Positions 16,765 through 26,262 of a DNA stretch of 64,000 bases are shown in pieces (position 1 is the first letter of the stretch; each line of letters opens with the position of its first letter). The notes below the pieces were generated by a model, which was not told the origin of the DNA, did not search any database, and was given only the letters and a program-made list of their open reading frames with translations. A program made the translations under genes and the position numbers. This DNA comes from Clostridium collagenovorans DSM 3089 (GTDB lineage Bacteria > Bacillota > Clostridia > Clostridiales > Clostridiaceae). The stretch is from assembly GCF_900130005.1 (NCBI RefSeq), contig NZ_FQXP01000005.1, forward strand, positions 177,659 through 241,658. Reading direction: 5' to 3'.

Positions 16765-17382
16765 ATGATATATGATAAAATTAAACTGCCATTTACTTAT
16801 GATGCTTTAGAACCTTATTTAGATGCTACTACTGTTGAAACTCACTACTCTAAACACTTAAGTGGATATGTAGACAAGTTAAATGGTATTCTAGCAAATC
16901 ACTCAGAAATTACTGAAGGAAAATCTTTAGAGGATATTCTATCAAATGTAACTATGTTGCCACAAGAAATACGTCAAGCTGTAATAAACCAAGGTGGAGG
17001 AGTATTCAATCATAATTTATATTTCTCTTTATTATCTCCAAATCCTAAAAAAGCACCTGAAGGAAAACTTCTTAATAAGATTGTAGAAGATTTCTCATCC
17101 TTAGAAAGTTTAGTTGAGAAATTAACTAATTCTGCAATAAATCAATTTGGTTCAGGCTATGCTTGGCTAGTTATTAATAAAAAAGGCGATCTTGAGGTTA
17201 TTTCTACTTCAAATCAAGACTGTCCTTTAAGTGCAGGAGTTAAGCCTATATTAACTATTGATGTGTGGGAACATGCATATTACTTAAAATATAAAAACTT
17301 AAGAGCTGAATATGTTAAAAACATCTGGAATTTAATTGATTGGCAGGTAGTTGAAAACTTATATAATACTTATGTTTCTTAA
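16765..17382 (+). CDS. Superoxide dismutase, Fe/Mn family
   Basis: This 205-residue cytoplasmic enzyme disproportionates superoxide. All four metal ligands are visible: His27 (ETHYSKH), His83 (FNHNLYF), Asp166 and His170 (IDVWEHAYYLKY). The usual Trp after the second His (NHxxFW) is replaced by Phe-Ser (NHNLYFSLL), a deviation from the common pattern. Fe or Mn preference cannot be decided. ATG follows AAAGGAGGAG. It is monocistronic. Confidence 0.94.
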   Translation: MIYDKIKLPFTYDALEPYLDATTVETHYSKHLSGYVDKLNGILANHSEITEGKSLEDILSNVTMLPQEIRQAVINQGGGVFNHNLYFSLLSPNPKKAPEGKLLNKIVEDFSSLESLVEKLTNSAINQFGSGYAWLVINKKGDLEVISTSNQDCPLSAGVKPILTIDVWEHAYYLKYKNLRAEYVKNIWNLIDWQVVENLYNTYVS

Positions 17383-17423
17383 GTTTAATTTGAGATAATT
17401 AAATTTTTTACGCATTAAAAAGT

Positions 17424-17487
17424 AAAACCATGCATATGAACATTATAATAATTACTCATTATTATATATGCTCATTGCATGGTTTTT
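17424..17487. terminator. Terminator between sod and ABC exporter genes
   Basis: The outer arms AAAACCATGCA and TGCATGGTTTT enclose a long AT-rich inner hairpin, with T-run on one side and A-run on the other. It can serve both converging units. Confidence 0.75.
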
Positions 17488-17521
17488 AAAATTTATTATT
17501 TTTTTATTCTCTATCTTGCTT

Positions 17522-19348
17522 TTATCCTAATACCATCTGCTCCTCAGTAACATACCATTTACTTTGAGCTTCATACATATCATAGTATTGTCCTTTTTTC
17601 TCCATAAGTTCAGCATGAGTTCCCACTTCAACTATATTTCCCTTATCCATGACCACTATTCTATCTGCAATTTTTGCAGAACCTAATCTATGAGTAACAA
17701 TTATTGAAGTGTTTCCCTTAGACATCTCACTAAATTTTTCATATATTTTAGTTTCCTCCACAGGATCTATTGCAGCCGTTGGTTCATCTAAAACTATCAT
17801 ATTATGCTTTTTATAAAATCCTCTTGCTATTGCTATCCTTTGCCATTGACCTCCTGATAAATCTATACCATCAAATTCTCTTGATAACATGGTATCTAAA
17901 TCCTTAGGAAACTTATCCTTTGTTATTTCTAAATCTGCTTCTTTTATAGCCTTCTTAATATCTCCATCTATTTTATTTTTTCCTATATCTTTTAAATTAA
18001 TACTAGAGATAACTACATTCTCTTTAAGTGTCATTTTATATCTTTGATACTTTTGGAATACTGCAGAGGTATTTTTATAAATAGATGCGTTAGATAATTT
18101 TCTAGTATCTACACCATTTATTAATACTTTACCCTCTGTAGGTTTATACAGTCCCATAATTAACTTAACTAAGGTTGTCTTACCTGCTCCATTTTCTCCA
18201 ACTATAGCAATTGTTTCTCCCTTATTAATTTTAAACTCTAAGTTGCTTATAGATTTCTTTTCTGCTCCCGGATATGTGAACTCTAAATGCTCTAATACAA
18301 TCTCCGGAGTACCCTCTATAGTTATATCTTCCCCACTTGACTCCTCTATTTCTAGAAAATTCATCAAATTTCTAACACTACCTAAAGTTTCAACTGCATT
18401 ACCTATGTGCATACAAATTACTTCTTCCATTAAGGAAAACATAAGTCCTATGGATGCAAAAATTGCTCCAAATGCTCCTACACTTATATCTCCTTTAATA
18501 AGTGCATCAACAAATAGATACAATACTCCTATATATCCACTTAAAGTTATGCACTTCATTGCTAACTCCATAATTCCTGACTTTTTCTGTGCTTTCCATG
18601 ACTTTTTGTTTAACTCTTTCAAAGATTTACTATATAAAGATTTGAAAAATGAAAATCCACCTAAAAGTCTTGTTTCTTTATAATATTCTCTATCTACAAT
18701 ACACTTCTCATAATAGTCATATTCTCTTCTTAAAGGTGCAGACTCATCTGCTAGTTTACTAAAAATCTTTACCTTCATTATTTGAACCAATGCTACTGGT
18801 AGGAATATCATAAGTAAAGCAAGTGCTAAAATAGGTTTTAACTTATATAAATATATTCCCATAAATATAAAGTAAGGTAAATAAAGCATAAATATAGATA
18901 CCAATACTGTAAATAATTGCAGTAGTCCCTGTGCTCCTTCTTCTGCTTTATTTATATCGTTTAAAAATTCTGGATTTTCAAAACTCACTACTTCAATCCT
19001 ACCAGCCTTTTTATTAATCTTCTTAAGAAGTTCCCTAAGGATTATATTCATTTGAGCATCTCCAAGAAAGTTAACTGCTCCATTTACCACTTGCAGAAAA
19101 ATTAAAGTCAAAGCTAATATAATTCCTATAACTACTATGCTCTTAATACTCCCATCACTGCTTGCAATATTATTAACAGAATCAAAGAACTTTTGAGTAA
19201 CGAAGGTATTTAAAACAAAACCTCCTCCATGCAAAATTCCTAGTATAGTATTAACTATAAATAAAATAGGTGCTGCTTTTATAGCTATTGGAAACATCTT
19301 TTTTAATATTTTAAATACTGACATATCTTTATTTAATTTCGCATCCAT
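17522..19348 (-). CDS. ABC exporter half-transporter (permease-ATPase), second subunit
   Basis: The 608-residue protein has an N-terminal six-helix membrane domain (about 25-320) and a C-terminal ATPase. Walker A is GENGAGKTT, the signature DLSGGQWQR, Walker B IVLDEPTAAIDP and the switch His in VTHRLGS. All catalytic residues are intact. ATG 19348 overlaps the stop of the preceding ABC gene (TAATG), giving translational coupling; the upstream TTG at 19360 lies within the ribosome binding site region. The two proteins very likely form a heterodimer. The substrate is unknown; location behind a DUF4004/bactofilin-like pair suggests an envelope-related cargo, which is inference. Confidence 0.93.
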   Translation of the reverse strand: MDAKLNKDMSVFKILKKMFPIAIKAAPILFIVNTILGILHGGGFVLNTFVTQKFFDSVNNIASSDGSIKSIVVIGIILALTLIFLQVVNGAVNFLGDAQMNIILRELLKKINKKAGRIEVVSFENPEFLNDINKAEEGAQGLLQLFTVLVSIFMLYLPYFIFMGIYLYKLKPILALALLMIFLPVALVQIMKVKIFSKLADESAPLRREYDYYEKCIVDREYYKETRLLGGFSFFKSLYSKSLKELNKKSWKAQKKSGIMELAMKCITLSGYIGVLYLFVDALIKGDISVGAFGAIFASIGLMFSLMEEVICMHIGNAVETLGSVRNLMNFLEIEESSGEDITIEGTPEIVLEHLEFTYPGAEKKSISNLEFKINKGETIAIVGENGAGKTTLVKLIMGLYKPTEGKVLINGVDTRKLSNASIYKNTSAVFQKYQRYKMTLKENVVISSINLKDIGKNKIDGDIKKAIKEADLEITKDKFPKDLDTMLSREFDGIDLSGGQWQRIAIARGFYKKHNMIVLDEPTAAIDPVEETKIYEKFSEMSKGNTSIIVTHRLGSAKIADRIVVMDKGNIVEVGTHAELMEKKGQYYDMYEAQSKWYVTEEQMVLG

Positions 19349-21141
19349 TATAAATACCAACTCCTTTGACTTTCATACATTTCAGCATAAATGCCATTAT
19401 TATTCATAAGCTCTTCATGTGAACCCTTTTCTACAATTTCTCCACTTCCTATAACAAATATCTCATTTGCTAATTTAGTAGAGCCTAAACGATGACTTAT
19501 GAATATAGTTGTATTTCCTCTACTAATCTCCTCAAATTTCTCATAAAGATTACTTTCACTTATAGGATCTAGTGCAGCTGTAGGTTCATCTAATATTCTA
19601 AGAGTTGCTGGACTTATAATTGACCTAGCCATAGCTATACGTTGCCATTGGCCACCTGAAATATCTTGTCCATCTTCTTTTATCTTTCCAAGTGTTGTAT
19701 CTATACCCTTAGGAAGCTTTTCTATTTCTTCTTTCAAATCTATGATTTCTATTGATTTATTTATAACCTCTTCCTGCTCTTTATTATTCATATTATTAAT
19801 ATCACCTAATGCTATATTTTCTTTTATACTTATAAAATATTTAGCAAAGTCTTGATATACAACCGAGCATAAAGATTTTAATACACTTTGACTATATTCT
19901 CTTATACTAATGTTATTAATTAAAATCTCCCCTTCAAAATCCTCGTATAAACCAGTGATAAGCTTGGTTATAGTAGTTTTACCAGCTCCATTTATTCCTA
20001 CAAAAGCATAATGTCTTCCTTCTTCAATTTTAAATGACATATTATTTAATATATAATTCTCTGTTCCTGGATATTTAAAAGAAACATTTTTAAATTCTAA
20101 AGTTTTTAATTTTAGATTTTCTTTTGAGGGTTCATCTAAAGCACCATTGCTTTCTTCTAATCTTGAAACCTCTGATAAGTCTTTTAGATATTCTTTGTTT
20201 TTAGCTAATTGATCTGTATAATAAGTAAGTTGCCATGTCATAATTTGAATCAAATCAAAAACTGCATTTATTATTGATATAAACATACCAATGGATAACA
20301 CACCTTTTTTAACAGGACCTATTAAGATTAAGGCAATTAAACTTGATATTAAAGCAACTAATACTCCTCCAGTCTTCATCTTTACAAACCACTTAAGATT
20401 AGTCTTTAATTCTATTTTTCTTGCACATTCATATTCATCTACCCATTTTTTATTTAATTCTTCTGTATACCCAAATAAAGTTCTTTCATCTACAGCTTCT
20501 CTTCCCCTTAATACCTCTCCAATATACTCATATCTTCTTTTATACTTAGAAGCTACTCTATTTGCTTCATAGTTTGCTTTTCCACCTTTTATAGCTAACA
20601 TAATTAATGGAATAGAAACAGCTATTATAAGTACTGTACTCCACCAAACCTGTGTCATTAATAACATAAGCAGTCCTAAACATTTAAGTATCAGTGCCAT
20701 AAATGAAAGTAAATTCATATAAGCATCTTTACATTGTTTCTCTGGTTCCTTTGCTACCCTTGATATTAAATTCCAAGTATCATTATTTTCTATGTGTTTG
20801 AATTTTAATCTAGCTCTTTTTTCTGTTATGCTCACTCTAAAGGTTTCTTTTAATTTAAGCTCCAACTTAACCTCTACAAATTTACAAATTTGTCTAGATA
20901 CCCAACTATAAGCGACTAAAGTAATTAGCATTAGTATTGGAATAAAAACATCCCCTATAACCTTTGTACCATTAACTACAGCAATGGCATTATCTAAAAA
21001 TTTAGCCGTTGCTATAACCTGTAAAGTTGGTATCAATCCATCTAAAAGCTTTATAATTGCTATAACAATTGTGTTTATTGGTGCACACTTAAATGGAATG
21101 TTTATCATGTCTACCCAACTATATTTTTCCCCTTGTAACAT
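19348..21141 (-). CDS. ABC exporter half-transporter (permease-ATPase), first subunit
   Basis: The 597-residue protein has a six-helix membrane domain followed by an ATPase with Walker A GINGAGKTT, signature DISGGQWQR, Walker B LRILDEPTAALDP and ISHRLGS. It is similar in plan to the downstream gene, with which it overlaps by one base. Both nucleotide-binding domains look active, unlike many heterodimeric exporters with one degenerate site. It starts 26 nt after the bactofilin-like gene, so the four genes 22814-17522 are probably one operon. Confidence 0.93.
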   Translation of the reverse strand: MLQGEKYSWVDMINIPFKCAPINTIVIAIIKLLDGLIPTLQVIATAKFLDNAIAVVNGTKVIGDVFIPILMLITLVAYSWVSRQICKFVEVKLELKLKETFRVSITEKRARLKFKHIENNDTWNLISRVAKEPEKQCKDAYMNLLSFMALILKCLGLLMLLMTQVWWSTVLIIAVSIPLIMLAIKGGKANYEANRVASKYKRRYEYIGEVLRGREAVDERTLFGYTEELNKKWVDEYECARKIELKTNLKWFVKMKTGGVLVALISSLIALILIGPVKKGVLSIGMFISIINAVFDLIQIMTWQLTYYTDQLAKNKEYLKDLSEVSRLEESNGALDEPSKENLKLKTLEFKNVSFKYPGTENYILNNMSFKIEEGRHYAFVGINGAGKTTITKLITGLYEDFEGEILINNISIREYSQSVLKSLCSVVYQDFAKYFISIKENIALGDINNMNNKEQEEVINKSIEIIDLKEEIEKLPKGIDTTLGKIKEDGQDISGGQWQRIAMARSIISPATLRILDEPTAALDPISESNLYEKFEEISRGNTTIFISHRLGSTKLANEIFVIGSGEIVEKGSHEELMNNNGIYAEMYESQRSWYL

Positions 21142-21167
21142 TAATCTTCCCCCTAAATATAATTATT

Positions 21168-22154
21168 TTATAATTTAGTTACTTCATTGACCTTAGTACT
21201 TTTATTCCCCTCTGGTAAGGCTCTATATTCTGAAACATATTCTACATTAGCAATATCACAATTTACCCCAATAACTATACTCTTGCCACGTACTAACTTT
21301 GCCTTTGTATTCTCTAAGAATATATAATCTCCTTCAATAACATCTGCCTCTAAATATCTCTCTGAATTAGATATTTCATTAATTACCTTATTTAAAATTG
21401 CTATTCCTGAGTTTACGGTTTTATTGCTTCTTGTAACTGTTATTTTTCCAGCTCCAATCTCTGTTATCCTGCATTTTCTTACAAGTGATATTTCAACTTC
21501 TTCTGCATAAAGAGCTTTACTTATGCTAACAGCACCTTCACTTTTAAAGTGCCCCACTTCACAGCCCTCTTTTAATACACAAGAACCAGATATAAATAAG
21601 CTTTCACATGTAACTTCTTTTCTTATGCCACAACTACCCTTTACTTGAATGTCATTTCCTGATAATTTTCCTTTTACCTCTGTAGCTCCATATAACTCTG
21701 CTATATTACAAACTACATCTCCCTTTATATCAGAAGAACCACTTAATCTTAAGAAGTCTGCATTAACATTCCCCTTAACATCACAAGCTCCACTTATTTC
21801 TAATCTATCAGCTTCTACATTTCCACGTATATCACCAGCTCCACTTGTTTTTATAAAGTTCCCTCTAATATTTCCTTTAATATCACAAGCGCCACTTTTA
21901 TATAAAGCATCTACTTCTATATCCCCTATAACATCACTGCTACCACTAATCTTAATTAGTCCCGCTTTTAAATTCCCCTTAACATCACAGGCTCCACTAA
22001 TTAAGATTTCATTACTTGTATAATTGCCTATTAATTCACTTGCTCCACTAACAGTTATACTTTCATACTCCTCATTATTCCCTCTTTTTTCTTTAGCTCC
22101 TGATACACTTAATTTTTGTCCATTGTTTATTCTAATCATTTCTGGCACTACCAT
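21168..22154 (-). CDS. Bactofilin-like repeat protein (polymer-forming family)
   Basis: The 328-residue protein is built of about ten tandem units of 18-20 residues with the pattern SGACDVKGNL / SGSSDVIGDI / SGAGDIRGNV (about residues 30-215), which predicts a regular right-handed beta-helix as in bactofilins. A less regular C-terminal third follows. ATG 22154 follows AGGAGG by 6 nt; an upstream TTG overlaps that site. B. subtilis has a similar DUF4004 plus repeat-protein pair (yhbD-yhbE/F). It is inferred to be a cytoskeletal or scaffold protein. Confidence 0.8.
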   Translation of the reverse strand: MVVPEMIRINNGQKLSVSGAKEKRGNNEEYESITVSGASELIGNYTSNEILISGACDVKGNLKAGLIKISGSSDVIGDIEVDALYKSGACDIKGNIRGNFIKTSGAGDIRGNVEADRLEISGACDVKGNVNADFLRLSGSSDIKGDVVCNIAELYGATEVKGKLSGNDIQVKGSCGIRKEVTCESLFISGSCVLKEGCEVGHFKSEGAVSISKALYAEEVEISLVRKCRITEIGAGKITVTRSNKTVNSGIAILNKVINEISNSERYLEADVIEGDYIFLENTKAKLVRGKSIVIGVNCDIANVEYVSEYRALPEGNKSTKVNEVTKL

Positions 22155-22187
22155 ACTACCCCTCCTCAAATCCCTTATATCAATAAC

Positions 22188-22814
22188 TTAATTAAATAAC
22201 TTCATTTTTATATCTTCTGTTATTAAAGATATATTAATTTTAAAAACCTCTTTAAAATTATTTGGAAAAGCAACTGCACTATACTCCTTTACAATAAAAG
22301 GTATGAAATTTTCATTCTTTGCTATCCCTATCAACATAACATTGTTTTCTTCTAGCATAGATTTATTTTCCATTAGCATTTTCACTGAATCTTCCACATA
22401 TATCTCTTTAAAACCATCTATCATCAATATTCTTTCTATTACACTCATTATAATTACTTCATAAAACTCGTATTCTTTTGTACTCCTATTAAAACTCTTA
22501 TAAATATATAAGGAGCTTGGTTGTACTACGCCTTTAGATAATATATACTCACTAGTTAGTTCCTTATTAATTTTTTTATGTGTAAAATAATCTGCCATAT
22601 CATCTAAAGGAACTTCATCCTTTAAACTTAATATCTTAACTATTCGTTCTATAATTTTATCCTTTGGGAAGTAGGTTTCTTGACCTGTATAGCTAGACTT
22701 TTTAATAAACCATTCCTCTGGTATTAAGTTTTTTCTTTTCCATCTATATAATTGACCATAGGAAATACCCATTACTTCTAAAAGCTCTTTTTTGGATATT
22801 AAATTTTCCTTCAT
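22188..22814 (-). CDS. DUF4004 protein with MerR-like N-terminal helix-turn-helix (YhbD-like)
   Basis: This 208-residue soluble protein has an N-terminal segment (SKKELLEVMGISYGQLYRWK, about 7-26) that looks like a MerR-type winged helix, then IPEEWFIKK and YFPKDKIIERI, typical of the DUF4004/YhbD family. It is first gene of the apparent operon with the bactofilin-like protein (18 nt gap to the next ribosome binding site region) and the ABC pair. It may regulate the operon or interact with the scaffold; the function is not established. ATG follows AGAGGTGA. Confidence 0.8.
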   Translation of the reverse strand: MKENLISKKELLEVMGISYGQLYRWKRKNLIPEEWFIKKSSYTGQETYFPKDKIIERIVKILSLKDEVPLDDMADYFTHKKINKELTSEYILSKGVVQPSSLYIYKSFNRSTKEYEFYEVIIMSVIERILMIDGFKEIYVEDSVKMLMENKSMLEENNVMLIGIAKNENFIPFIVKEYSAVAFPNNFKEVFKINISLITEDIKMKLFN

Positions 22815-22942
22815 TCAATCACCTCTTCTATAGAGTAACAAAACATTGTTACGTTGTAAAGATATTTTTTAAATTTTTACAGTTAAATTTTGTTATCAAG
22901 ATTTTCTTTTTAAGTTAGCTTAATTTCTTTTAATTAAAACAC

Positions 22943-22985
22943 AAAAGGTAGTTAGACCCACTATTTCTAAGTCTAACTACCTTTT
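22943..22985 (-). terminator. Intrinsic terminator after plsC
   Basis: A 15-bp stem (AAAAGGTAGTTAGAC and complement, 13-nt loop) with flanking A/T runs, between plsC and the DUF4004 gene. Confidence 0.85.
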
Positions 22986-23048
22986 TACATTTATATATTT
23001 TATCTCTTAAGAAACTTCTTATTGCTTTAGTCTAGCAAATTTAACAAG

Positions 23049-23765
23049 TTACTTTTTAGGTTCTTCTCCATAAAATCCTTTGTATTCATCAGGTAATAAT
23101 TCTGCTATGCTACCCATTATGTAATTCATGGCTCTATCATCATAGTCTTTTTTATCTTCTTCTCTCATTTTTGTAGGCATTTTTATTTGTTTACCTATTC
23201 TTATATGAACATCAGATTTAACAAATCTTTCTTGATTCATTACGCCTTCTTCGTTTATAGGCAACATTTTTTCTGTTCCCCATAATGCTAATGGAACAAT
23301 AGGCACCTTTGCTAACTTAGCAATTAATAATATACCCCTTTTTCCTTCAATCATTTTTCCTTCTCTACTTCTTGTTCCCTCAGGAAAAATCATTATACTC
23401 TCGCCATTTTTAATTAAGTCTATTATTCTCTTTAATCCTTCTTTATCTGGTGAGTTAGGTTTAATAGATGTATTTTTATATATCTTAGTTCCTAACTTTG
23501 TAACAGGATCACTCTTTAACTTGGCTCCTGCAACAAAGGTTGGATTAATTTCCTTTATAGCAGCATTTACAATCATTACATCTGCATTACTTAAATGATT
23601 GCACACAAATAATGTAGGCTTTTGAATATCATTTAAGTTTTCCTTGCCCTCTATAGTAAGGTTAGCATACTTTTTCATTGTTCTATCTACAAATTTTTTT
23701 GAAATATAATTCTCTATAGAATCTGGTAAAATCTCTAGTATTTTTGCAATCTTTGGAGACATCAT
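23049..23765 (-). CDS. plsC: 1-acyl-sn-glycerol-3-phosphate acyltransferase
   Basis: The 238-residue product shows acyltransferase block I (CNHLSNADVMIV, NHx4D type, about 52-63) and block III FPEGTRSREG (about 129-138). It acylates lysophosphatidic acid to phosphatidic acid in phospholipid synthesis at the membrane. ATG 23765 is preferred; GGAGGGGG lies upstream, and the in-frame GTG at 23783 is within that G-rich stretch. A second ATG follows directly, so the exact start is uncertain by one codon. It is 166 nt downstream of queG. Confidence 0.93.
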   Translation of the reverse strand: MMSPKIAKILEILPDSIENYISKKFVDRTMKKYANLTIEGKENLNDIQKPTLFVCNHLSNADVMIVNAAIKEINPTFVAGAKLKSDPVTKLGTKIYKNTSIKPNSPDKEGLKRIIDLIKNGESIMIFPEGTRSREGKMIEGKRGILLIAKLAKVPIVPLALWGTEKMLPINEEGVMNQERFVKSDVHIRIGKQIKMPTKMREEDKKDYDDRAMNYIMGSIAELLPDEYKGFYGEEPKK

Positions 23766-23931
23766 GCCTCCCACCCCCTCCACTTTTTAACTCTCTACTT
23801 TATAGAATATATATACTAAAAATAGATTTTCATTAGTATTAAAGAATATAGTTAATATTTTATTAACATATACTCTAATTTAAAATACACTCTTTAATAA
23901 TTTTTTTCAATGCTTTTTACTATAATTTATG

Positions 23932-24930
23932 TTATAATCTCAATATTTTTTCAAAATACTCTTTTACATAGGTTGATTTTATATTATTTATATAATCCAA
24001 GTTAAGTCTCCCTTTATTATAGGCAGCTATCATTGAATTTCTTATTAATATATTTTTACCTCTCCATCCACATGAGGTACACTTATAGAGTTCCTTAAAT
24101 TTTGCATTATCTAAATTTAATAATTCTTCAAGATTTACCTTATCCATATAATCTATGGATTCAAACTCTTTAATAATTTTATTATTAATATCTTTATTAT
24201 AAGGGCATGATTCTTGACAACTATCACATCCAAATAACCTTCCATCCATTAACTTAATAAAAGGAAAATCTATCTCCTTTTTTTGAGTTATATATGAAAG
24301 ACATATCTTAGAATTATTTAATATACCCTTTAAGTTTTTTTCCTTAATGTTTTTTATAGATTTAGTTGGACACGCTTTTATACATTCCCTACATTCCCCA
24401 CATAAATTCTCCTTAGGCATATCTTCCTCTATTTCTAAGTCTGTTATTATCTCACCTAAAAATACATATGACCCATACTTTTCTGTAATAATCATATTGT
24501 TTTTCCCTATAAATCCCACCCCTGATTTCATAGCTATATATCTCTCTGGAAGAGGGTTACTATCTACAAAGCCAAGGGCCTTTCCTCCTAATGACTCTAT
24601 ATGCCTTATCACTTCATCTAAATACCTATGAACAACTCTATGATAATCAAGTGTCCTAGTATATCTTGAAAAATATATTTCATCTTTTTCTTTATTATTT
24701 TCTACATAATAAGGAAAGGCTATAGAAATTATAGTCTTTCCCTCTGGCATTAAAAGTAATGGATTTATTCTTTTCTCTATCTCTGATTCTTCAAATTCAT
24801 TTATTAAACTTAGTTCTTCTTTAACTACTAAGAATTCTTTTAAATCATGAAATACTTCACACTTTAAGAAGCCAAAGGTATCTAAATCTATATCCCTTAA
24901 CTTCTGTGATATGCTTTCTTTTATATTCAT
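23932..24930 (-). CDS. queG: Epoxyqueuosine reductase
   Basis: This 332-residue iron-sulfur, cobalamin-dependent enzyme makes the last step of queuosine synthesis in tRNA. It has the core FIGKNNMIITEKYGSYVFLG (about 137-156), then two [4Fe-4S] cysteine sets: CGECRECIKACP (about 177-188) and CDSCQESCPYN (about 235-245). A further CTSCGWRGKN occurs near 283. It starts 13 nt after the FAD oxidoreductase and so shares its transcript. The paralogous family of ferredoxin-like QueG homologues is the only alternative. Confidence 0.9.
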   Translation of the reverse strand: MNIKESISQKLRDIDLDTFGFLKCEVFHDLKEFLVVKEELSLINEFEESEIEKRINPLLLMPEGKTIISIAFPYYVENNKEKDEIYFSRYTRTLDYHRVVHRYLDEVIRHIESLGGKALGFVDSNPLPERYIAMKSGVGFIGKNNMIITEKYGSYVFLGEIITDLEIEEDMPKENLCGECRECIKACPTKSIKNIKEKNLKGILNNSKICLSYITQKKEIDFPFIKLMDGRLFGCDSCQESCPYNKDINNKIIKEFESIDYMDKVNLEELLNLDNAKFKELYKCTSCGWRGKNILIRNSMIAAYNKGRLNLDYINNIKSTYVKEYFEKILRL

Positions 24931-24943
24931 TATTTATAAACAC

Positions 24944-26239
24944 CTATCTTCTGTAATTAATAAATGCATAATCATAGGGTTCTGCACTTATTTCTATGCT
25001 CTTAAATTCTCTTTTATCCTCTATTAACTTTTTAGGTAAGAAGATACTATATAACTCACTACTATATAAATTTTCTCTTTTCTCTTCTAAAATCACTTCG
25101 CCATCTACATATACCTTTAAGATACAACGTGGCATTGGTTTTTTTAGTCTTATTCTAAGTTCTAAATCATCATAGTATAAGTTATTTACATTAACTTTAT
25201 TAGGTAATGAGTATAAAATTCCTTTTTTATTGTGAACCTCTATGTATTCCTCTAGATTTAATTCACCTTTTAAAAATTTACTAACTCCTCTACCTGATAT
25301 GGTACTTTCTCTTGTTATATCATCAACATGGTCATAGGGATGAGTTATACTACCTGATGCAAAAACTCCTGGTATAGAACATTGCATAACCTCATCTATT
25401 ATGGGTCCACCTGTTACTTTGTTTAACTCAACTCCTAGCTGTCTTAAGAATTCATTTTCTGGGTATAATCCTACAGATAAAATTAGAGTATCACATTTTA
25501 TAGTTTTTTCTGTACCTTTTATTACATTTAGAGAGTCATCTACTTCTGCAACTACAACAGCCTCTACTCTATCATCGCCAACAATTTCCACTATTGTGTG
25601 CTTTAAGCTCAGTGGTATATTAAAATAATCTATACAGCCCTTAATATTAGCTTGTGTTGCTCTACAAAGTGACATAGGTTCAACTATAGAAACTACATTT
25701 CCCCCTTCTATAATCAATCTTTTAGCCACTATTAATGCAACATCTCCTGAGCCAAATATAACCACTTCTCTTCCTGGCATAACTCCTTGAACATTAACAA
25801 ATCTTTGAACCATCCCTGCTGTAAAAACTCCTGCACACTTATTAGCGGATATGTGTGCACTTCCTCTTGGTTTTTCTTTGCAACCCATAGTAAAGACTAT
25901 GCTTTTAGATCTTATTGTAGTTATGCCCTCTTCATTTACTAAAGTAGTTTCTTTATAGCCATCAAAGTTTTTCACTTCAATAACTGTTGTTTTAGTCCTA
26001 TACTCTATTTTTCTTCTTTCAATTTCATCTATAAATCTTTGAGCATATTCTACTCCGGTCATATTCTCATTAAAAAATGTCTCTCCATAACCGGCATCAA
26101 TACAACTATTTAAATTACCACCTAAATATTCTTCTTTTTCTAGGATTATAATATCATTTATACCTTCATTACTAATCTGTAAAGCTGATGCTAACCCAGC
26201 TATACCTCCACCAATAATTACTGCATCGTATAATTTCAT
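24944..26239 (-). CDS. NAD(P)/FAD-dependent oxidoreductase
   Basis: This 431-residue flavoprotein has an N-terminal FAD motif VIIGGGIAGLAS (about 7-18) and a second dinucleotide motif EVVIFGSGDVALIVAKRL (about 158-175). TMGCKEKPRGSAHI (about 116-129) and a GGxxFVxG-like IPGVFASGSIT near 290 are also visible. It resembles the pyridine nucleotide-disulfide oxidoreductase found with glycerol-3-phosphate oxidation genes in Firmicutes, but those partners are absent here. The substrate is unknown. It sits between an SNF2 helicase (23-nt gap) and queG (13-nt gap). Confidence 0.88.
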   Translation of the reverse strand: MKLYDAVIIGGGIAGLASALQISNEGINDIIILEKEEYLGGNLNSCIDAGYGETFFNENMTGVEYAQRFIDEIERRKIEYRTKTTVIEVKNFDGYKETTLVNEEGITTIRSKSIVFTMGCKEKPRGSAHISANKCAGVFTAGMVQRFVNVQGVMPGREVVIFGSGDVALIVAKRLIIEGGNVVSIVEPMSLCRATQANIKGCIDYFNIPLSLKHTIVEIVGDDRVEAVVVAEVDDSLNVIKGTEKTIKCDTLILSVGLYPENEFLRQLGVELNKVTGGPIIDEVMQCSIPGVFASGSITHPYDHVDDITRESTISGRGVSKFLKGELNLEEYIEVHNKKGILYSLPNKVNVNNLYYDDLELRIRLKKPMPRCILKVYVDGEVILEEKRENLYSSELYSIFLPKKLIEDKREFKSIEISAEPYDYAFINYRR

Positions 26240-26262
26240 AAAAATCCTCCATTATCCCTTTT

